A DNA stretch of 64,000 nucleotides from Dyadobacter sandarakinus (GTDB taxonomy: Bacteria > Bacteroidota > Bacteroidia > Cytophagales > Spirosomataceae). Below the pieces are notes generated by a model that was not told the origin of the DNA, searched no databases, and was given only the letters and a program-made list of their open reading frames with translations. Within the stretch, counting starts at the first letter, position 1; each line of letters opens with the position of its first letter. The position numbers were made by a program, and so were the translations under genes. This document shows, one piece after another, positions 52,595 through 61,840 of this stretch. Location: contig NZ_CP056775.1 in the NCBI RefSeq assembly GCF_016894445.1, forward strand, positions 5,072,001 through 5,136,000. The letters run 5' to 3'.

Positions 52595-53985
52595 CCGGTA
52601 AACCTTGCGGAGGTTCTTAAATCCTGCGCATAAAAGTATTGTCCCAGGATGAGAATGGGAGCAATGCAATTGATGGTCAAACTTTTACGTGGTAAAATAA
52701 CAAAGACGCTACCCACAGTATGATTGAAAATGAGATAGAATATAAAACTGGCAAAAAGGAGCTGACATGCTGTGTTATACAGTATTTTGCTGCCAAGTTC
52801 CTGAGCAACAATGTATAGCAGAAAGTAAAAATAAGCAGTGCCTAGTATTCCTTCTTCGGCGAGCAATGTGTAAAAAAGCGAGTGCGCCTCCCGGTACCCG
52901 GGTCCCAGTACCTCAAAGCTGCTGATCCCGCTTCCAATAACCGGACTTTCATAGAATATACGCAGGGCAGTTGCATGGATTTCGGATCGACCGCTGATCT
53001 GGTGCAGCTTGCCCGCAGACTGTGTGCCGGTCATAAAATCTTCTATTCGCAATTTCCAGGAGTAAGCGAGCTCTCCGGCAGCATCAGTATGCATTAGGTC
53101 GGGGCGAAGCATTGCAATGATGCCGATGACGAACAACAATGCAGCAATGTAACGGAATGAACCGTCGAGTGTGAGGGTAAGCAAAAGGTAGGGTACCATC
53201 AGCAGCACCGATCCTCTTGAAAATGAAATAACGACCATGATCAGGAGCATCACGATCCCTGCCAGCCTGACCAGCCGCTCTCTATTCCTCCGGCAATACA
53301 GCAATACGAAAGGCCATAAGAGGATGAAGTATGCCATGGTAACGTTTGTGTCGGCAATGTTCCTGGTAACCAGCAGGTTGGTGGACCCTTTGTATTGTGA
53401 GCCAGCCACTACCAAACCAATGGTTCCAAGACCAAGTACAAAAAAGAGGAGACACAAACTATTCTCTATCCATATCAGAAAGCTGCTTTCAACTGAAACA
53501 TTTTGCAAAAACAAAAATGAAAGGGGCAGCAGTAAAATATAAAAGAGACAACCTGCAAAGACGACCTCACCTGGCTTCGGAGTAATGAGCAGAAAGAGCA
53601 AATGCATTAAAATCCATGCTGCAATGCCCGTTCGGGTTTCTTTTGATAATATAAAAGACCTCTTGCTCAGCTTATCGAAGAGGAAGACAAGCATTAACAA
53701 GAAAGGCAGCAACCGCCAGATGGACATAGCCCCTGCCGGAAAATCATACTTTTCAAACAGGTGAATAAACTGGGTTAAGACAGGAATTGATAAGAATCCG
53801 AATACCGGATCAGGTTCATTGCTGGCCAGCGTAAGGGCACAAAACACGAAAAAAGCCAGAACAATTATGGTTTGTACCTCACTTTCCCCGGTATCTAGCA
53901 GAGATGGTGCGATTACACTGATCAGAAAGATCATTGCTAATGCAGCAATGCAACGAAGGGCTGAGCAGACGATCAATGCATGCAT
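52591..53985 (-). CDS. O-antigen ligase / polysaccharide polymerase (Wzy/WaaL-like)
   Basis: A 464-residue inner-membrane protein with about 11-12 helices and one larger periplasmic loop (about 300-375) containing SGRSEIHATALRIF and YREAHSLFYTLLAEEGILG, the histidine-containing signature of the O-antigen ligase/Wzy_C family. It either polymerises glycan repeats or ligates them to a carrier. Overlaps both neighbours (13 bases upstream, 4 downstream). Confidence 0.88.
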   Translation of the reverse strand: MHALIVCSALRCIAALAMIFLISVIAPSLLDTGESEVQTIIVLAFFVFCALTLASNEPDPVFGFLSIPVLTQFIHLFEKYDFPAGAMSIWRLLPFLLMLVFLFDKLSKRSFILSKETRTGIAAWILMHLLFLLITPKPGEVVFAGCLFYILLLPLSFLFLQNVSVESSFLIWIENSLCLLFFVLGLGTIGLVVAGSQYKGSTNLLVTRNIADTNVTMAYFILLWPFVLLYCRRNRERLVRLAGIVMLLIMVVISFSRGSVLLMVPYLLLTLTLDGSFRYIAALLFVIGIIAMLRPDLMHTDAAGELAYSWKLRIEDFMTGTQSAGKLHQISGRSEIHATALRIFYESPVIGSGISSFEVLGPGYREAHSLFYTLLAEEGILGTAYFYFLLYIVAQELGSKILYNTACQLLFASFIFYLIFNHTVGSVFVILPRKSLTINCIAPILILGQYFYAQDLRTSARFTG

Positions 53986-55334
53986 TGCGATATGTAGTAA
54001 AGTGTACGTTCAACCGCATTGCCCTTCCCGCCAGCAACAAATGGTCTGACTGCATCAGGGTCTGTCTGTTCAGTCCCGGTAAGCATGGTATCCAAAGCAT
54101 GGTATAGCTCAGTTTTTGAGTAAACCGTAGTTCCGATGTTTGACTTGTTCAATGGAAGCTGATGTGTGTAGTCGTAATATCGCCGAATTGAACTGTGGTA
54201 AGGTTGAAAAGTGGGATCATATGCAATATTAATGACTGGCTTATGGCAGGCAGCGGCATCAAGCCGGAGGGTAGAGGCGATATGGAGGCAAACTGCGCAA
54301 CTATGCAGCATGGCTGATAAGTTGTAAAGGAAGTCCGCAGCAGGCAGCCATTTGCCAAATGGATGATCTATTGCTTCACTGTTATAATTGCCCCATATTC
54401 TAAGATTAGGATCCTTTTTGTAAGAGCCGGAATAGTCAAAGTAATCAGCCGGGTGACATCGCAGAAGGACAATGATGTCTGTTTTCGTTTCTGCATAGTC
54501 GAGCAAATCCTGCAAATAGTGTTGTTGGTCCGGTACATGCCTTCCGGGACTGGTTGCAAAAAGTAAAATGCGCTCATTGGCGACGCCCAGTTGCTGCCTG
54601 TATTTTACCTGAAAATCATGCGCTGCAAATTGCTTGCTTTTATGCAGGTCAAATCGGGGTATACCGGTAATACGAATGATGGTTCGACCGTCAAAAAGTT
54701 TGTAAAACCTGCGATACTCTGCCGCCATGATGTGATTCCAGACGAATATATTATCGTGTTCAGCATTCATGACACCTTTGGTACTAAGGTTATCCCAGCT
54801 GATTACCAAAGCCACAGACTTTACCTTTTTCGTTTTTAGGAAATTGACAACCCGGTTTTCGCGGCTGTCGAGGGGAGATGTAGAGATTACCAAATCATAT
54901 TTACATGCCCATCGCAATTTTCCCGCATCTATGTACAATGCGTACCAAATGATTAATTTCCTGAGTATGACTAATACTGCTGCCAGCCAGGTATTATGCC
55001 GCAACAACCTGGCAAACCGGAAAACCGGTTTTGTAAGCAGGTAACTGCCATATTTAACCTGAAAAGTTTCAATGTCATTATAAACCAGAAAAAGCAGTTT
55101 TTCCAGCCGGCGCAGGATCCGCAGTAAGCTATTTTCATCCGGAAATTCGCAGGGATCAATCGCAGCTTTAAGAAAGTAGGTTTTGCAAAAGTTTGATATA
55201 TCTTCTTTCCCGATTAGGTCAGACATCAGATAGATGTTGTACTTGCGACATAATTGCCGTAGCAGCCCGCTATGAACTACATTCAGCGCTGCAAAGCTGT
55301 TGGTGATGAGGATCAGCATTCTTTTTTCAGGCAT
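53973..55334 (-). CDS. Unrecognised glycan-operon protein, possible GT-B glycosyltransferase
   Basis: A 453-residue protein with no family I can name surely. It opens with LILITNSFAALNVVHSGLLRQL, as in GT-B enzymes, has a hydrophobic or amphipathic stretch near 110-130, a central VISWDNLSTKGV motif and a second lobe with LLFATSPGRHVPDQ, LLRCHP and HIASTLRLDAAACHKPVINIAYD. The last two resemble nucleotide-sugar or CMP/CDP-donor pockets of CDP-glycerol- and polysialyltransferase-like enzymes. By position after neuA it is a candidate nonulosonate transferase. Start taken at ATG 55334 (eight-base overlap with neuA); ATG 55319 is possible. Confidence 0.6.
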   Translation of the reverse strand: MPEKRMLILITNSFAALNVVHSGLLRQLCRKYNIYLMSDLIGKEDISNFCKTYFLKAAIDPCEFPDENSLLRILRRLEKLLFLVYNDIETFQVKYGSYLLTKPVFRFARLLRHNTWLAAVLVILRKLIIWYALYIDAGKLRWACKYDLVISTSPLDSRENRVVNFLKTKKVKSVALVISWDNLSTKGVMNAEHDNIFVWNHIMAAEYRRFYKLFDGRTIIRITGIPRFDLHKSKQFAAHDFQVKYRQQLGVANERILLFATSPGRHVPDQQHYLQDLLDYAETKTDIIVLLRCHPADYFDYSGSYKKDPNLRIWGNYNSEAIDHPFGKWLPAADFLYNLSAMLHSCAVCLHIASTLRLDAAACHKPVINIAYDPTFQPYHSSIRRYYDYTHQLPLNKSNIGTTVYSKTELYHALDTMLTGTEQTDPDAVRPFVAGGKGNAVERTLYYISQCMH

Positions 55335-56037
55335 TTTCGTTAAAGGTAAGTGCGATCTGCTCGGCGACTTTCCAGTCGGCAAGGCTGTCTATGTTGACAT
55401 GGTTTTCGTGTTCGTCCATCAGAACTGCCATTTTCCCACCAGTTATCAGTCCTTCTTTGATCAGGTACGCAGAGGTAATATAAACTGATCCGTTACGGCA
55501 GAAAAAAGGAGGGAGGTCCTGCCGTCGAAATACCCCGGCACTTTCGGGTACAAGCGGCCGGATGGTATGTTCGTCAAGCCGGTATGCCCAGAGCGGGTTG
55601 TATTTTGCGGGTATAGGTGCCACAGTAATCAGGCTATCTGCACTACATTTGACGATTTCTTCGATACTCCTGTCAATAATCCGGTCACTTCTGAAAGGCA
55701 CGGTGGGTTGCAGAAGGCATATAAAGTCAAATATTTGTCCGGTTGCTTCATAGTAGTCCAGCGCATGCTGCACCACGGCAATCGAGGGAATAAGGTCAGT
55801 CGCCAAATGGGCCGGACGCGTGAAGGGTGTCTCTACCTTATCATATGATCTGCTTATTTCAAGAATTTCAGAGCTGTCTGTCGAAACCAGGATCGTATCC
55901 AGAAGCTGGCTTTGCAGGGCTGTTTCAATGGTATAACTTACCAATGGCTTGTTATTGAGCAGCTTGCTGTTCTTGCCGGGAACCTCCCTGGACTGCTTTC
56001 GTGCCGGAATAATGCCGAGTACTTTGGGTGTGTGCAT
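55327..56037 (-). CDS. neuA: CMP-nonulosonate cytidylyltransferase (NeuA-like)
   Basis: A 236-residue enzyme that activates a nine-carbon acidic sugar as its CMP derivative. The GT-A nucleotidyltransferase fold is clear: VLGIIPARKQSREVPGKN, ILVSTDSSEI, the LLQPTVPFRS stretch and FCRNGSVYITSAYLI. The nucleotide loop is unusual: the normal GGSK is KQSR. Context with neuB and neuC fixes the general role; whether the sugar is Neu5Ac or legionaminate-type is open. Confidence 0.85.
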   Translation of the reverse strand: MHTPKVLGIIPARKQSREVPGKNSKLLNNKPLVSYTIETALQSQLLDTILVSTDSSEILEISRSYDKVETPFTRPAHLATDLIPSIAVVQHALDYYEATGQIFDFICLLQPTVPFRSDRIIDRSIEEIVKCSADSLITVAPIPAKYNPLWAYRLDEHTIRPLVPESAGVFRRQDLPPFFCRNGSVYITSAYLIKEGLITGGKMAVLMDEHENHVNIDSLADWKVAEQIALTFNENA

Positions 56038-56038
56038 G

Positions 56039-57178
56039 TCAAAATGTATTCTTTTTGATAATGGATAAAGGACAGGTAGCCAGCAGGTCTGCTATCTGTG
56101 AAGCTGCATTTCCATTTCCATACAAATAGCTTGGCTGATAGCGTCCAACTTTCAATTGTTCAGAAGCTGCTTTGGTGATGACGGAAGCCTGATAATCAAC
56201 GTCCACTACATTGTGTGCACGCTCTCTGCCGGCCTGTCTACTGCCGATATTTACCGCAGGAATACCCAGAAAAGAAGCTTCACGGATACCCGCACTCGAA
56301 TTTCCGATCAGGCATGCAGATTGGTTTAACAAGCGAAGGAATGATTGGGGGGAAAGGTCTTGCATAATGTGAAGACAATTGCCAAAATCATCATCTAAAG
56401 AACTGGGAATCATACCACTCAGATCACAGTGCCCCGGATCGTAATTGGGCTTAAACCACAGGACAGGCATATTCAGCTGCCTTACTGCTTCGAGAGTCTG
56501 CTTGACCTGACAATGTGCTTCTCCAAACTCAGTGGTCACAGCATGTTGCATTACAATGAGAAATCTTTCACTTGCAAAAGGAAAATGAATGCCTTTGAAG
56601 TCGTGAATGGATTCATCCGTGTTGCTGACAATCTGGTGAGCAAGGTCGATTGCCGGGCAGCCCACCCAATGCACTTTGGCCTGATCTTCGCCTGACCTTA
56701 CAAGGCGTATCTTTGCCTGACGAGTTGCTACAAAGTGCACGTCAGCAAGGCGGGTAATGGCATTTCGTACTTTGTCATCAATATTTCCGGTCACTTCGCC
56801 ACCCTGCAAATGCGCGAGCGGAATATTCAGATAAGAGGCCGCAATCGCCGTCGCCATGGTTTCGTGCCGGTCGGCTATGGTGATGACGATGTCAGGGGCC
56901 AGTCTTGTAAATACGGCAACCAGTTGTTTGATGGCATGAGCAGTACGTATGGCAGCACTGCCTAAATCATTGCAGGCTGTATCGATCTCGACACATCCGG
57001 CCATTTCAAATCCGTCCCTTTGTACCCGGTACTTCATGGAGGACGAGTCTGGATGGGTTTTATCACAAAACACCACCAGTTGAAGGTACAAGGATGTGTG
57101 TGCAGCAATGGCGTGAAGCAAAGTCAGAACACGGCAGTAGCTCGCCCGGGCAGTTACGATCACACTTACTTTTCGCAT
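56039..57178 (-). CDS. neuC: UDP-N-acetylglucosamine 2-epimerase (hydrolysing), NeuC-like
   Basis: A 379-residue GT-B-fold epimerase that should hydrolyse and epimerise UDP-GlcNAc (or a UDP-diamino sugar) to a free ManNAc-type sugar, substrate of NeuB. VTARASYCRV at the N-terminus, ADRHETMATAIAASYLNIPLAHLQGGEVTG and the GNSSAGIREASFLGIPAVNIGSRQAGRER region are characteristic. It starts 13 bases inside neuB. Confidence 0.9.
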   Translation of the reverse strand: MRKVSVIVTARASYCRVLTLLHAIAAHTSLYLQLVVFCDKTHPDSSSMKYRVQRDGFEMAGCVEIDTACNDLGSAAIRTAHAIKQLVAVFTRLAPDIVITIADRHETMATAIAASYLNIPLAHLQGGEVTGNIDDKVRNAITRLADVHFVATRQAKIRLVRSGEDQAKVHWVGCPAIDLAHQIVSNTDESIHDFKGIHFPFASERFLIVMQHAVTTEFGEAHCQVKQTLEAVRQLNMPVLWFKPNYDPGHCDLSGMIPSSLDDDFGNCLHIMQDLSPQSFLRLLNQSACLIGNSSAGIREASFLGIPAVNIGSRQAGRERAHNVVDVDYQASVITKAASEQLKVGRYQPSYLYGNGNAASQIADLLATCPLSIIKKNTF

Positions 57179-58185
57179 GGTTCAAGGTCATGTTCTTGTA
57201 AAAACTCCCACTGTGGCATATCCCGAAGCAGCATGCGGCCGACAGCTTGCTGGTAATTGCGTACATCCATTCCCTGACCTGCCGGTTTTTTTGTTTCAAG
57301 GTCTTCCAGCCTGACTATATGCCCTTTTTTCAAATGCTTGTTAAGTGCCAGCGACTTGCCGAATATTTTACTGAGTTCCCGGAAATCCTCATTGTGGAGT
57401 TTGTTGACAGGATGTCTCACGGCATTTTCAATTTGCCTGATGCCTTTTACCAAGGAGCTAATCTGCCGCATATCAAGGGAAGCCCTCGCATCCGGACCAA
57501 ACATGCATTGATCAAATGTTGCATGAACTTCGATTGTGGATGCTCCGTGTGCCGCAGCTGCAAGTCCGGCATAGATATCACCCGAATGGTCCGAAAAACC
57601 TGCGGGCACATCATAACGATTCCTGATTTCATCCAGGACATTCAAACCCCATTGCGAAGGTTGAGTGGGGTAGGCGGTAGTACATTGAAGAATTGAAAAA
57701 GCGATTTCACGGTTAGTGAGGATAGACGCGGCGCCATCCAGCTCATCCCAGTTACTCATGCCGCTCGAAAGAAGGACATAGTCGGCAAACCGGGCTATTT
57801 TTTTTAACAGCAAGTGATTCGTTACTTCACCGGAGGCTATCTTAATTTTTTTTGCCCCGATGTTTTGCAGCAACTCGGCAGCAGCAATAGAAAATGGGCT
57901 CGCTACAAAGTCCATTCCATTTGCCGCACAATGCGTTTTCAGACAAGCCCATTGTTCCCTTGTAAATTCGGTCCTGGCCCAGTAATCCATTCTTGTCCGG
58001 TCCTCATAGGAGAAATTGATGCGAAAACGTTCGGACATGCTACTCTCCGCAGCTGCAATATGTACCTGAAACTTAACAGCGTTCACTCCGGTACCTGAGA
58101 GCGCATCAATAAAGCTGTGCGCCATGCCCAAACTGCCGTCGTGTGCCATGCCTACCTCGGCTATGATGTAAACTTCATTGTTCAT
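57166..58185 (-). CDS. neuB: N-acetylneuraminate synthase family enzyme
   Basis: A 339-residue nonulosonate synthase that condenses a six-carbon amino sugar with phosphoenolpyruvate. The TIM barrel shows IIAEVGMAHDGS, AVKFQVHIA, KIASGEVTN, LLSSGMSNWDE and GFSDHSGDIYAG; a C-terminal SAF (antifreeze-like) domain follows from about residue 280 (KHLKKGHIVRLEDLETKKPAGQG). NeuB, LegI and PseI cannot be told apart by eye. Four-base overlap with the Wzc-like gene. Confidence 0.9.
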   Translation of the reverse strand: MNNEVYIIAEVGMAHDGSLGMAHSFIDALSGTGVNAVKFQVHIAAAESSMSERFRINFSYEDRTRMDYWARTEFTREQWACLKTHCAANGMDFVASPFSIAAAELLQNIGAKKIKIASGEVTNHLLLKKIARFADYVLLSSGMSNWDELDGAASILTNREIAFSILQCTTAYPTQPSQWGLNVLDEIRNRYDVPAGFSDHSGDIYAGLAAAAHGASTIEVHATFDQCMFGPDARASLDMRQISSLVKGIRQIENAVRHPVNKLHNEDFRELSKIFGKSLALNKHLKKGHIVRLEDLETKKPAGQGMDVRNYQQAVGRMLLRDMPQWEFLQEHDLEPCEK

Positions 58186-60512
58186 GACCGGTATTTTAAG
58201 TATTTCGATAACAGAGATTTTAAATGGCCCTCACGCTTCTGCTGGTAGTAATTGTACTGGTCATCTGAGTCTGCCTGTACATCGTTCAGGATCAAATGCA
58301 GTAAAGGGAGCTGATTGCGCGCACTTATCTGGCAGAGTTTATCCAGATCACTTTTCCTGGTAAACCCTTGTCTGATCACGTACAGCGATAAGTCGGAATA
58401 TTGCCCTATCAGCAAGGCATCCGCTAATAAGCCGGCAGGCGGTGAATCAATAATAATGTGCTCATACATGGCTTTCAGGGAAGCAAATAGATCACCCATG
58501 TACTCACCCAGTAGCAGCGCAAGAGGATCAGGCGGCGGTTTGCCTGCTGCAATGATATCGAAAGCTAGTCCGGGGGACTTTTGAAGGAAAGTGGATGGGT
58601 TTTGACCGGATGTCAATAGCTCAGTTACTCCACATGGGTTCAAATCGAGGTAGGTTGTAATGCCCGGCTTTCGGAGATCCATTTCAACGAGTACAACTTT
58701 CCGTCCGGAGCGTGAAAGGGTTTCAGCAAGGTTCATGGCAATCCATGATTTCCCTTCATGACTGGTTCCCGACGTAATAAGTATGACCTGCCGGCTGCGT
58801 ACATCCGGTAAGAAGTGCAGGTTCGTTCGCAATGTACGGAATTGCTCTGTGATCGCCGATCTGGGTGCAAAAAGCAGTTGTTTTCTTCTTCTGGAAACAT
58901 GTGTGAGCTCTCCAATAAATGGCAGATCAATCCGTTCAGACACATCTGATTTGCAAAGTACCCTGGTATTAAGTGCCTGACGAAGGTGAAGCAGCAGAAA
59001 TGGAAGCATCAGGCCCGTAAAGCCGGCCATCACTAAAGTAACCCTTGCATCCGGATGCGTCGGCTCAGGATCAGCAAGAGGCGGATCAATCATCCGTGCA
59101 TTGGAAATTGTGGATGATTTTGAAAGTGCGGTTTCAAGACGTTTTTTGAGCAGTAATACATAAAGCTCCTGATCTGTTTGCTGCTGCCGGAGCAATCCCT
59201 GGTATGTTCGCTCCCATTGCGGCAGCTGCTGCATTTCTGACTCCTCCTGAAGTCTGATACTTCTCAGCGCGGTGAGGTATGTGCTGATTTCTTGCCGATG
59301 TGCTTGAATACTTACCTGCAAGTCTGCTTTCAGACTTTTCAGCTGATCTTCCAGCTCACGTATGCGCGGGTACCCGGCGCGGGTTGTTGCAAGGTATTTG
59401 GCCTTGGTGGTAAGTACTTCATTGTATCGACTGATGATTGCAGCAAAGGTCGGCTCCTGCAAGGTAAGGCTCGCAGGCAGGGTTTGCTCCGGCCCGCTAA
59501 CCAGGAATGTTCCGAGATGGGTAAGTACATCCAGTTGCGCATTGTATTTGCTGGCTTCTTGTTGGGTAAGCTGCCGGTTTCGGGTGAGTAGCTTGGCGTG
59601 TTCAGTAATGTCAGTCAGCTGATGCCGGCTTTTAAACTTTTGAATGGCGACTTCATCTTTTTGTAGACGTGCTGAAATGACTACAAGGTGCTGCTCAATA
59701 AAAGCCAGTGTTTTTGCAGCCCGCCGGCTTTGTTCGGCAGCATTTATTTTCTGATAATTATCAAGCAGCTTGTTCAGGATTGCTTCTCCTTTTTCAGGAA
59801 GAATGTCCGTTAATGATAAGGTAACTATACTTGCCAGCTTGTTACTGGCAGTCACTTTCAAACGGGAAGCGTACTGGTTTACAATAGTATGATGTGGTGA
59901 CAATGTAATAGAATACATGCATTGCTCACCGGGTTTGAAACTCGTTTTCCTAAGAACCGCTCTTCCGCTGCCAAGGCGGATTGTATCCCCAAACCTGCCT
60001 GTCACCTGCCGGACGGGACTTAGCAGGCGAAAACGTCTACCATGTAATTCTGTGATTTGATAGCTTGTTGCCTTGTATTGGTCACCGGAATCAAGCAATG
60101 TGAGGCGGTAGGGTGACTTTTCGTGCAGTTCAGCCGTTTTTATATCTCCGGCGACCTCATAGCGAACATTTAACTGCAGGTCATTGACAACACTTTGCAT
60201 TAAAGTCCTGCTCTTCAGTACTTCTATTTCATTATCAACATTGCTTTGAAGTGGAAGTCCACCAAGCTCTTCCATGAAGGCCGACTCAGCGAATTCAGAT
60301 CCGCGCGAATCATCACGAATCAAAATGGAGCTGGTAATGATATATCGCGGGGTAGCGTAGCGAAGGTACAATAATGCCAGGCACAGACTGGTGCACGTGA
60401 AAACCAGATACAATCGCCAGTGTACCTGCATGCTTTTCATAGCGGAGAGAAGGAGTCTTCCGCTATGAAAAGCATATTGCGTTTTTACCTGGGTCTGTTG
60501 CTGTTCCTGCAT
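58182..60512 (-). CDS. Wzc-like polysaccharide co-polymerase with tyrosine-kinase domain
   Basis: A 776-residue inner-membrane protein. Transmembrane helices near 33-52 and 490-512 enclose a Wzz domain with long coiled coils; a cytoplasmic BY-kinase domain follows with Walker A GTSHEGKS (about 583-590), Walker A' LVEMDLRKPG and Walker B IIIDSPP. The C-terminus has a tyrosine cluster (DDQYNYYQQKR and KYLKYRS) for autophosphorylation. It controls chain length and export of the glycan. No Wza exporter or Wzx flippase gene is in the window. Confidence 0.9.
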   Translation of the reverse strand: MQEQQQTQVKTQYAFHSGRLLLSAMKSMQVHWRLYLVFTCTSLCLALLYLRYATPRYIITSSILIRDDSRGSEFAESAFMEELGGLPLQSNVDNEIEVLKSRTLMQSVVNDLQLNVRYEVAGDIKTAELHEKSPYRLTLLDSGDQYKATSYQITELHGRRFRLLSPVRQVTGRFGDTIRLGSGRAVLRKTSFKPGEQCMYSITLSPHHTIVNQYASRLKVTASNKLASIVTLSLTDILPEKGEAILNKLLDNYQKINAAEQSRRAAKTLAFIEQHLVVISARLQKDEVAIQKFKSRHQLTDITEHAKLLTRNRQLTQQEASKYNAQLDVLTHLGTFLVSGPEQTLPASLTLQEPTFAAIISRYNEVLTTKAKYLATTRAGYPRIRELEDQLKSLKADLQVSIQAHRQEISTYLTALRSIRLQEESEMQQLPQWERTYQGLLRQQQTDQELYVLLLKKRLETALSKSSTISNARMIDPPLADPEPTHPDARVTLVMAGFTGLMLPFLLLHLRQALNTRVLCKSDVSERIDLPFIGELTHVSRRRKQLLFAPRSAITEQFRTLRTNLHFLPDVRSRQVILITSGTSHEGKSWIAMNLAETLSRSGRKVVLVEMDLRKPGITTYLDLNPCGVTELLTSGQNPSTFLQKSPGLAFDIIAAGKPPPDPLALLLGEYMGDLFASLKAMYEHIIIDSPPAGLLADALLIGQYSDLSLYVIRQGFTRKSDLDKLCQISARNQLPLLHLILNDVQADSDDQYNYYQQKREGHLKSLLSKYLKYRS

Positions 60513-60571
60513 CGCATTAAAGGTGGTGCAGGATTTAGACGCGGGTATCTGGATTAGGTAACTGATTCGAC

Positions 60572-60606
60572 AAAAAAAATCCGGACTATTTTCATAATCC
60601 GGATTT
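60572..60606 (-). terminator. Rho-independent terminator of glf
   Basis: On the minus strand AATCCGGA pairs with TCCGGATT, followed by a run of T. It separates glf from the glycan operon. Confidence 0.85.
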
Positions 60607-60624
60607 TGATATGCTTCAACTGTT

Positions 60625-61728
60625 TTAGTCGAATATGGTTTTGACTCTTTTCAATGCTGATCCTACAACCTGGTGCATATCGTAGTACCTGTATTCAGCC
60701 AGGCGTCCCCCAAAGATAACCTGGCTTTCCTGAGCTGCCAGATCACGATATTGGTTAAATACAGCAGTATTTTTATCATCATTGACGGGATAATAGGGCT
60801 CAGCGCCTTTTACCCATTCTTGTGGAAACTCGTGCGTAATCACCGTTTTCGCCTGAGTGCCGAATTCGAAATGCTTGTGCTCAATAATCCGGGTAAATGG
60901 TGTTTCTCCATCCGTATAATTAACCACTGCGTTACCCTGGTAGTTGTCGCGATCCAGTAGTTGGTTTTCAAACCTCAGACTACGGTATTCAAGCTGCCCA
61001 AACCGGAAGCCAAAATATTCATCAATCGGACCTGTGTATACCACTGTCTCTGCGAGGTCTTCCAGTTCAACACGATCTGCAAAGAAATCGACACCCGTTC
61101 TAACCTCTATGTCTTTCAGTAATCCCTCGGTAAGCTTGTTGTATCCACCAATCGGAATACCCTGATAACGGTCATTGAAATAATTGTTGTCAAAAGTAAA
61201 CCTTACGGGTAAACGTTTGATAATGAACGCAGGTAGCTCTGTTGCCTTACGGCCCCACTGTTTTTCAGTATAAGCTTTGATGAGTTTAAAGTAAATGTCG
61301 GTACCCACCAGTGAAATGGCCTGCTCTTCCAGGTTCTGCGGATCTTTGATACCGGCTTCTTCAACCTGCTGCCTGATTTTCTCCCGCGCCTCATCCGGTG
61401 TTTTTATCTTCCAGAGCTGGTAAAAAGTGTTCATATTGAACGGCAGATTGTACAACTCGCCATTATAATTCGCGATGGGGGAGTTGGTGTAGCGGTTGAA
61501 CTCGACAAAGGAATTTACGTAATCCCAGATGTCTTTATCATTGGTATGAAAAATATGCGCACCATACTTATGCACATTGATTCCCTCAACATTCTCGCAA
61601 AAAATATTGCCGCCTGTATGGTTCCTGCGGTCAATTACCAAGCACTTTTTGCCTCTTTTGTTTGCTTCATGGGCGAATACAGAACCCCATAATCCTGCAC
61701 CAACTATCAAATAATCGTACTTTTTCAT
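60625..61728 (-). CDS. glf: UDP-galactopyranose mutase
   Basis: A 367-residue flavoenzyme that converts UDP-galactopyranose to UDP-galactofuranose for surface glycans. DYLIVGAGLWGSVFAHEA is the FAD loop, NVHKYGAHIFHTND and the RYTNSPIANYNGELYNLPFNMNTF region are the classic Glf signature, and GGRLAEYRYYDMHQV closes the active site. ATG 61728 is chosen over a TTG one codon upstream. It is its own unit just upstream of the glycan operon. Confidence 0.96.
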   Translation of the reverse strand: MKKYDYLIVGAGLWGSVFAHEANKRGKKCLVIDRRNHTGGNIFCENVEGINVHKYGAHIFHTNDKDIWDYVNSFVEFNRYTNSPIANYNGELYNLPFNMNTFYQLWKIKTPDEAREKIRQQVEEAGIKDPQNLEEQAISLVGTDIYFKLIKAYTEKQWGRKATELPAFIIKRLPVRFTFDNNYFNDRYQGIPIGGYNKLTEGLLKDIEVRTGVDFFADRVELEDLAETVVYTGPIDEYFGFRFGQLEYRSLRFENQLLDRDNYQGNAVVNYTDGETPFTRIIEHKHFEFGTQAKTVITHEFPQEWVKGAEPYYPVNDDKNTAVFNQYRDLAAQESQVIFGGRLAEYRYYDMHQVVGSALKRVKTIFD

Positions 61729-61782
61729 CAATGTATCTTACGTGGTAACTGCCTGGTTCAAATACACAAGCATCTTTATTAT

Positions 61783-61818
61783 ATGTAAAAAAGAAAAAGG
61801 CCTCCGATGGGAGGCCTT
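61783..61818 (-). terminator. Rho-independent terminator of the ompA gene
   Basis: AAGGCCTCC with GGAGGCCTT on the minus strand, then TTTTCTTTTTT. Confidence 0.92.
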
Positions 61819-61840
61819 CTTGTATGTTTATTGTTTCCGG

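Noticed and set aside
61745..61775. GGTTCAAAT motif resembling a tRNA T-loop
   Set aside because: No acceptor stem, anticodon arm or D arm can be drawn around it; it lies in the glf leader.
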